From assembly GCA_927910985.1 (NCBI GenBank), contig CAKMOP010000125.1:1-10197 (forward strand): 10,197 nucleotides of DNA, written 5' to 3'. The notes under the pieces were generated by a model that was given only the letters and a program-made list of their open reading frames with translations, was not told the DNA's origin and searched no databases. Shown here piece after piece: positions 7,624-10,197 of the stretch. The stretch is from an uncultured Porphyromonas sp. (GTDB lineage Bacteria > Bacteroidota > Bacteroidia > Bacteroidales > Porphyromonadaceae). The position numbers were made by a program, and so were the translations under genes. How positions within the stretch are numbered: the first letter of the stretch is position 1; each line of letters opens with the position of its first letter.

Positions 7624-8426
7624 ATGCAAAGTTCTCGACCTCGACCTTTATATCTCGGTTTCTCCTCACAGAAGGGCGGTGTGGGTAAGAGTACCCTAGC
7701 CGAGATCCTCAGTAGTATGCTCTACTATGAGAGGGTATCTCGCTCTTTGTCGTGGACTGTGATTTGACTCAGGACTCCTTCTTCAAGCTCCGTGAGCGAG
7801 AGAAGGGAACGATAGGAGAGGATCCAGCTCTGACGACTTATATGCAGGCTTACTTCCATAAGCTCCAGCGTCGCTCCTACCGCATCATCAAAGCACGGCC
7901 TCAGGAGGCACTTGCTCAAGCGGAAGCTCTCGTTGCGAAGCACCCCGAGGAAGGCTATCAGTTGGTTGTCTTTGACTTCCCTGGTCATGCAGGGACGAGG
8001 GAGCTTCTTGAGCTCTCGCTGGAGATGGATTATATCCTCTCGCCCTTGGAGCCTGATATCCAGTCGATGGTTGCCTGCCTGAGCTATGCCAAGAGCATCC
8101 AGGACTTAGGTGTCTCGATGCAGACGGCTCGGATTAAGGATATCTGGCTTCTGTGGAATAAGGTTGATCGTCGGGTGCGCAATACGCTTGTCACGCATTA
8201 CACGCAGCATATCCAGGAGGAGGGGCTTACGCTCGTCCCCTTCCCGATTTATAGGACACATCGCTTCTCGCATGAGCTGTCGATGTACGGGGCGCGTGGG
8301 GTCTTCCGCTCGACTTACCTCCCGCCTAACAAAGCCCTTCGATCGGGGACGAACATCGATGAACTAGCAGGGTGGCTTCTCAGTGCCCTCCAGCTCCCCA
8401 TAGTGACGACCGATGGCCACGATTGA
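7624..8426 (+). CDS. traA: TraA, ParA/MinD-type ATPase of the transfer operon (frameshifted)
   Basis: This is the ParA-like ATPase that opens the transfer operon in Bacteroidales conjugative transposons. From ATG 7624 the protein reads into YLGFSSQKGGVGKSTLAEIL, with the deviant Walker A KGGVGKST (17-24) and its signature lysine. An in-frame TAA at 7612-7614 rules out an upstream start. After YYER (about 7733) the frame is wrong; the continuation GISLFVVDCDLTQDSF lies in another frame and carries the Walker A' aspartates, then LVVFDFPG (Walker B) and the rest to TGA 8426. One G added to the GGG at 7733-7735 restores about 267 residues, a normal length. A start at GTG 7752 would lack the P-loop and is not credible as the true start. 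It overlaps traB by 14 bases. Its precise role in transfer is not known to me; plasmid-partition-like positioning is a guess. Confidence 0.88.
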
Positions 8427-8847
8427 AGAGAAGCGCCGGCGCCTGGATGCTAAGCTCCAAGAGATGGCAGAGGATGGAGTGCTCCAAGGTCCTTCGTCCG
8501 CTACGGCGAACTTTGACCCCATTGATGAGGAACGGAGCGTTCCGGAGAAGACAGGGCTATCGGTGCCCCCGATGCAAGTAGCGGCTTTAAGACCTTTAGA
8601 GGAAGTCCCCACGATCGAGGAATACCGATCGAGGTACTTTGTCCCCTTGCGTATCCGCGAGAAGACCTCCTTTACGATGAATGCCGAGACCTTGGAGATC
8701 CTCCGCAGTGTCTTGCAAGACCTCCATGAGCGTGTGTCTATGGTGAGCTATATCGACAATATCATCCGTGAGCACCTCAGGGCTCACCGCGAGCTCCTCA
8801 ACCAAGTCAGTGCTAAGCAGCGGCGTAAAACGACGATCCCTTTATGA
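8413..8847 (+). CDS. traB: TraB-like DUF3408 protein
   Basis: This intact 144-residue protein matches the DUF3408 family found after traA in CTnDOT-like elements. The N-terminal half is charged and looks flexible. The C-terminal half, from IREKTSFTMNAETLEILRSV through VSMVSYIDNIIREHLRAHRE (about 76-128), resembles a ribbon-helix-helix fold: a short strand followed by two helices, which suggests DNA binding. A partner role with TraA, like a ParB-type or small RHH partner of a ParA ATPase, is inference from context. The start overlaps traA by 14 bases and its stop overlaps the next gene by 4 (ATGA), so translation is likely coupled. Confidence 0.8.
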   Translation: MATIEEKRRRLDAKLQEMAEDGVLQGPSSATANFDPIDEERSVPEKTGLSVPPMQVAALRPLEEVPTIEEYRSRYFVPLRIREKTSFTMNAETLEILRSVLQDLHERVSMVSYIDNIIREHLRAHRELLNQVSAKQRRKTTIPL

Positions 8848-9290
8848 TGACGACAATACTGCTCTGTGTGCTCCTGTTGCTGGGCATTGTGTGGCTTATC
8901 CTTGGTATCGCCTACAGCTACGAGCGCTGGAGGAGTTTATCCCGCCAAAGGATAGGCCAGCGACAAGAGCCCCAGCAGCGTGTGGAAGAAGCACACGAGC
9001 TGGTTGCTAGGAGTAAGGGCTTGACTACCCATGCTATCCCTCCTTTTCCCGTGTCTTCTGAGGCCGAAGAATCGAAGCTGAATGCGCCTACTTTTGCGGA
9101 GCAAACCGCGGAGGAGGAAGGCGAAGAGCTGGATGTGGAGTACACGATGGAGATGATCGATGAGGAGGAAATCCTTCGTGAGGAGCTGGAGTGGGAAGCT
9201 GATAGCAGCACTGAGCTCACTTCTACGAGCGTTCTTTCCCGTGATCTTCTTCGCCTAAGTCAGTGGAGCCAGAAGGATGATCGTTCTTGA
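8844..9290 (+). CDS. traD: TraD-like acidic membrane-anchored transfer protein
   Basis: The 148-residue product has one N-terminal membrane segment (about 3-25, ILLCVLLLLGIVWLILGIAY), a basic stretch after it, and a long acidic middle (about 93-118, rich in E and D). This layout fits the TraD/DUF4122 proteins that lie between traB and traE in this element family. The acidic part may be disordered. The family normally continues past the acidic region into a short helical domain; here that domain appears in the next frame (9277-9510), so the stop at 9288-9290 may come from a one-base insertion near TCTT 9285-9288. If the stop is real, the two overlap by 14 bases as separate genes. The family call is moderate because these proteins are poorly conserved. 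Confidence 0.6.
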   Translation: MMTTILLCVLLLLGIVWLILGIAYSYERWRSLSRQRIGQRQEPQQRVEEAHELVARSKGLTTHAIPPFPVSSEAEESKLNAPTFAEQTAEEEGEELDVEYTMEMIDEEEILREELEWEADSSTELTSTSVLSRDLLRLSQWSQKDDRS

Positions 9291-9510
9291 TCGAAGGAAG
9301 CACCCGATCACGGTCTCCTCGTCGCTCCAAAGTCTTCGGGGTACGGACCTCTTAGCACAGTACCAAGCGGAGCTCCTGAGGCAGGAAGCTGTACACAAGA
9401 AGCTCATTCAGGCTATCCGCGAGGCGGAGTCTGAGACGGAAGAGGACGCATCGCTTCCTCCAAGTCAAAATACCAGAGCCGACATGCAGGGGCTCGACTA
9501 TTACCTATGA
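9277..9510 (+). CDS. Small helical protein, or C-terminal part of TraD
   Basis: A 77-residue open frame begins at ATG 9277, inside the end of the preceding gene. It contains SSSLQSLRGTDLLAQYQAEL followed by charged helices and ends GLDYYL. The LRGTDLL segment resembles the end of TraD/DUF4122 proteins as I recall them, so this is likely the tail of one traD gene of about 221 residues broken by a single extra base near 9286. The alternative is a separate coupled gene. It has no signal peptide or membrane segment. It stops 33 bases before traE. Confidence 0.5.
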   Translation: MIVLDRRKHPITVSSSLQSLRGTDLLAQYQAELLRQEAVHKKLIQAIREAESETEEDASLPPSQNTRADMQGLDYYL

Positions 9511-9543
9511 TCCCCGTATAGTAATCATTCATGATCCTAGAAT

Positions 9544-9846
9544 ATGAACACAAAGAAACTTTCTCTCCTGCTACTTGCCCTCTTCCTTGTACCCGTCGTA
9601 GCGGATGCCCAAGGTAATGGTATGGCAGGTATCAACGAAGCCACGAAGATGGTGACGAGCTACTTTGATCCAGGTACGAAACTGATCTATGCCATCGGAG
9701 CTGTGGTAGGGCTCATCGGGGGCATCAAGGTCTACAACAAGTTCTCCTCGGGTGACCCAGATACGAGTAAGACAGCGGCCTCTTGGTTTGGTGCCTGTAT
9801 CTTCCTCATCGTGGCGGCTACGATCCTGCGTTCCTTCTTCCTGTAG
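9544..9846 (+). CDS. traE: TraE, DUF4134 membrane protein of the transfer channel
   Basis: This 100-residue protein is a clear DUF4134 TraE. It has a signal peptide (1-22, ending VADA before QG), then the family core GINEATKMVTSYFDPGTKLI, a membrane helix at about 45-63, the segment KVYNKFSSGDPDTSKTAASW, and a second helix at about 80-98. The size and two-helix layout are like VirB2-type small inner-membrane or pilin subunits; that function is inferred from topology. The start ATG follows a 33-base gap after the preceding frame with no evident Shine-Dalgarno. It is followed after 3 bases by traF. Confidence 0.93.
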   Translation: MNTKKLSLLLLALFLVPVVADAQGNGMAGINEATKMVTSYFDPGTKLIYAIGAVVGLIGGIKVYNKFSSGDPDTSKTAASWFGACIFLIVAATILRSFFL

Positions 9847-9849
9847 GTA

Positions 9850-10176
9850 ATGGCTAGCTGGGAAATCAATAAAGGCGTAGGACGCACGGTGGAGTTTAAG
9901 GGGCTGAAAGCGCAGTATCTCTTCTTCTTTACAGGAGGCTTGCTGGCGACCTTCATCGTGGTGGTCGTGCTCTACCTCCTTGGCGTCAGTCAGCTGCTCT
10001 GCCTCGGCATAGGCGTATTGGGTGCCTCTCTTCTGGTGTGGCAACTCGCTATGAACCGCAAGTATGGTGAGCATGGACTGATGAAGCGGGGGGCACTACG
10101 CTCTCATCCCCGTTACTTAGCTCATCGCCGTAGCGTCCTACACTTATTCCACCGGCTCAAATCATCCAGAAGATGA
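9850..10176 (+). CDS. traF: TraF, DUF4133 membrane protein of the transfer channel
   Basis: This 108-residue protein is a DUF4133 TraF. It begins WEINKGVGRTVEFKGLKAQY, which is the family signature, followed by two adjacent membrane helices (about 23-45 and 46-68) and the cytoplasmic NRKYGEHGLMKRGA. The small size and helical hairpin resemble VirB3, which works with the VirB4-type ATPase; the TraG ATPase of this element follows directly, supporting that comparison by inference. The C-terminus is basic. The stop overlaps the traG start by 4 bases (ATGA, 10173-10176). Confidence 0.92.
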   Translation: MASWEINKGVGRTVEFKGLKAQYLFFFTGGLLATFIVVVVLYLLGVSQLLCLGIGVLGASLLVWQLAMNRKYGEHGLMKRGALRSHPRYLAHRRSVLHLFHRLKSSRR

Positions 10177-10197
10177 GACACAAGAGCAAGACCTGTA
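10173..10197 (+). CDS. traG: Start of TraG, VirB4-type conjugation ATPase (partial)
   Basis: Only the first eight codons (MRHKSKTC) are in the window; the gene runs off the end. The call rests on gene order: the VirB4-like TraG ATPase follows traF in this family of elements. The ATGA overlap with traF supports a real start. The sequence itself is too short to prove the family. Confidence 0.6.

Noticed and set aside
7460..7699. Plus-strand open frame of 79 codons across the control region
   Set aside because: It translates the TCGA-rich palindromes and overlaps the well-supported traA start in another frame; it has no domain character.
8918..9220. Minus-strand open frame rich in serine
   Set aside because: It is the antisense shadow of the glutamate-rich region of the TraD-like gene (GAG/GAA codons read as CTC/TTC and TCC/TCT).

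Overview
The window looks like part of an integrative and conjugative element (conjugative transposon) of the CTnDOT / Porphyromonas CTnPg type, so the host is most likely a member of Bacteroidales, possibly Porphyromonas. The evidence is the Bacteroidota-specific transfer gene order (ParA-like TraA, DUF3408 TraB, a TraD-like acidic membrane protein, DUF4134 TraE, DUF4133 TraF, then the first codons of TraG), the mobA-mobB-mobC mobilisation operon, and a Bacteroidota-type -7 promoter box (TAnnTTTG). All family assignments are by recognition of the translated sequence; no search was run.

Layout: positions 1-398 hold no intact gene, only short open stretches broken by stops. Positions 399-3452 (+) hold a two-gene antiphage module, hamA (DUF1837 nuclease) and hamB (superfamily 2 helicase): a Hachiman system, visibly more AT-rich than the rest of the window. 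Its end overlaps tail to tail, by 11 bases, with mobC. Positions 7156-3442 (-) are the mobA, mobB, mobC operon (relaxosome accessory protein, relaxase, coupling protein). Positions 7157-7623 are a divergent control region with a mirrored promoter-like pair, a repeat cluster that could belong to the origin of transfer, and CTCGAG palindromes. From 7624 (+) the transfer operon begins: traA, traB, traD-like, traE, traF and the start of traG, with tight or overlapping spacing.

How they work together: MobA and MobB would nick and carry the strand at oriT, MobC would hand it to the transfer channel, and the Tra proteins would build that channel. HamA and HamB are cargo that would protect the new host, and so the element, against phages.

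The most important caution is a series of reading-frame breaks: hamA (about 1116), hamB (about 2336), mobC (3601-3605 and about 4164), traA (about 7733) and possibly traD (about 9286). Each is repaired by a one-base (or two-base) change, no additional stop codon was seen inside the repaired frames, and several lie in G runs or short repeats. This is the pattern of uncorrected indel errors in the assembly more than of old decay, but the sequence alone cannot settle it.
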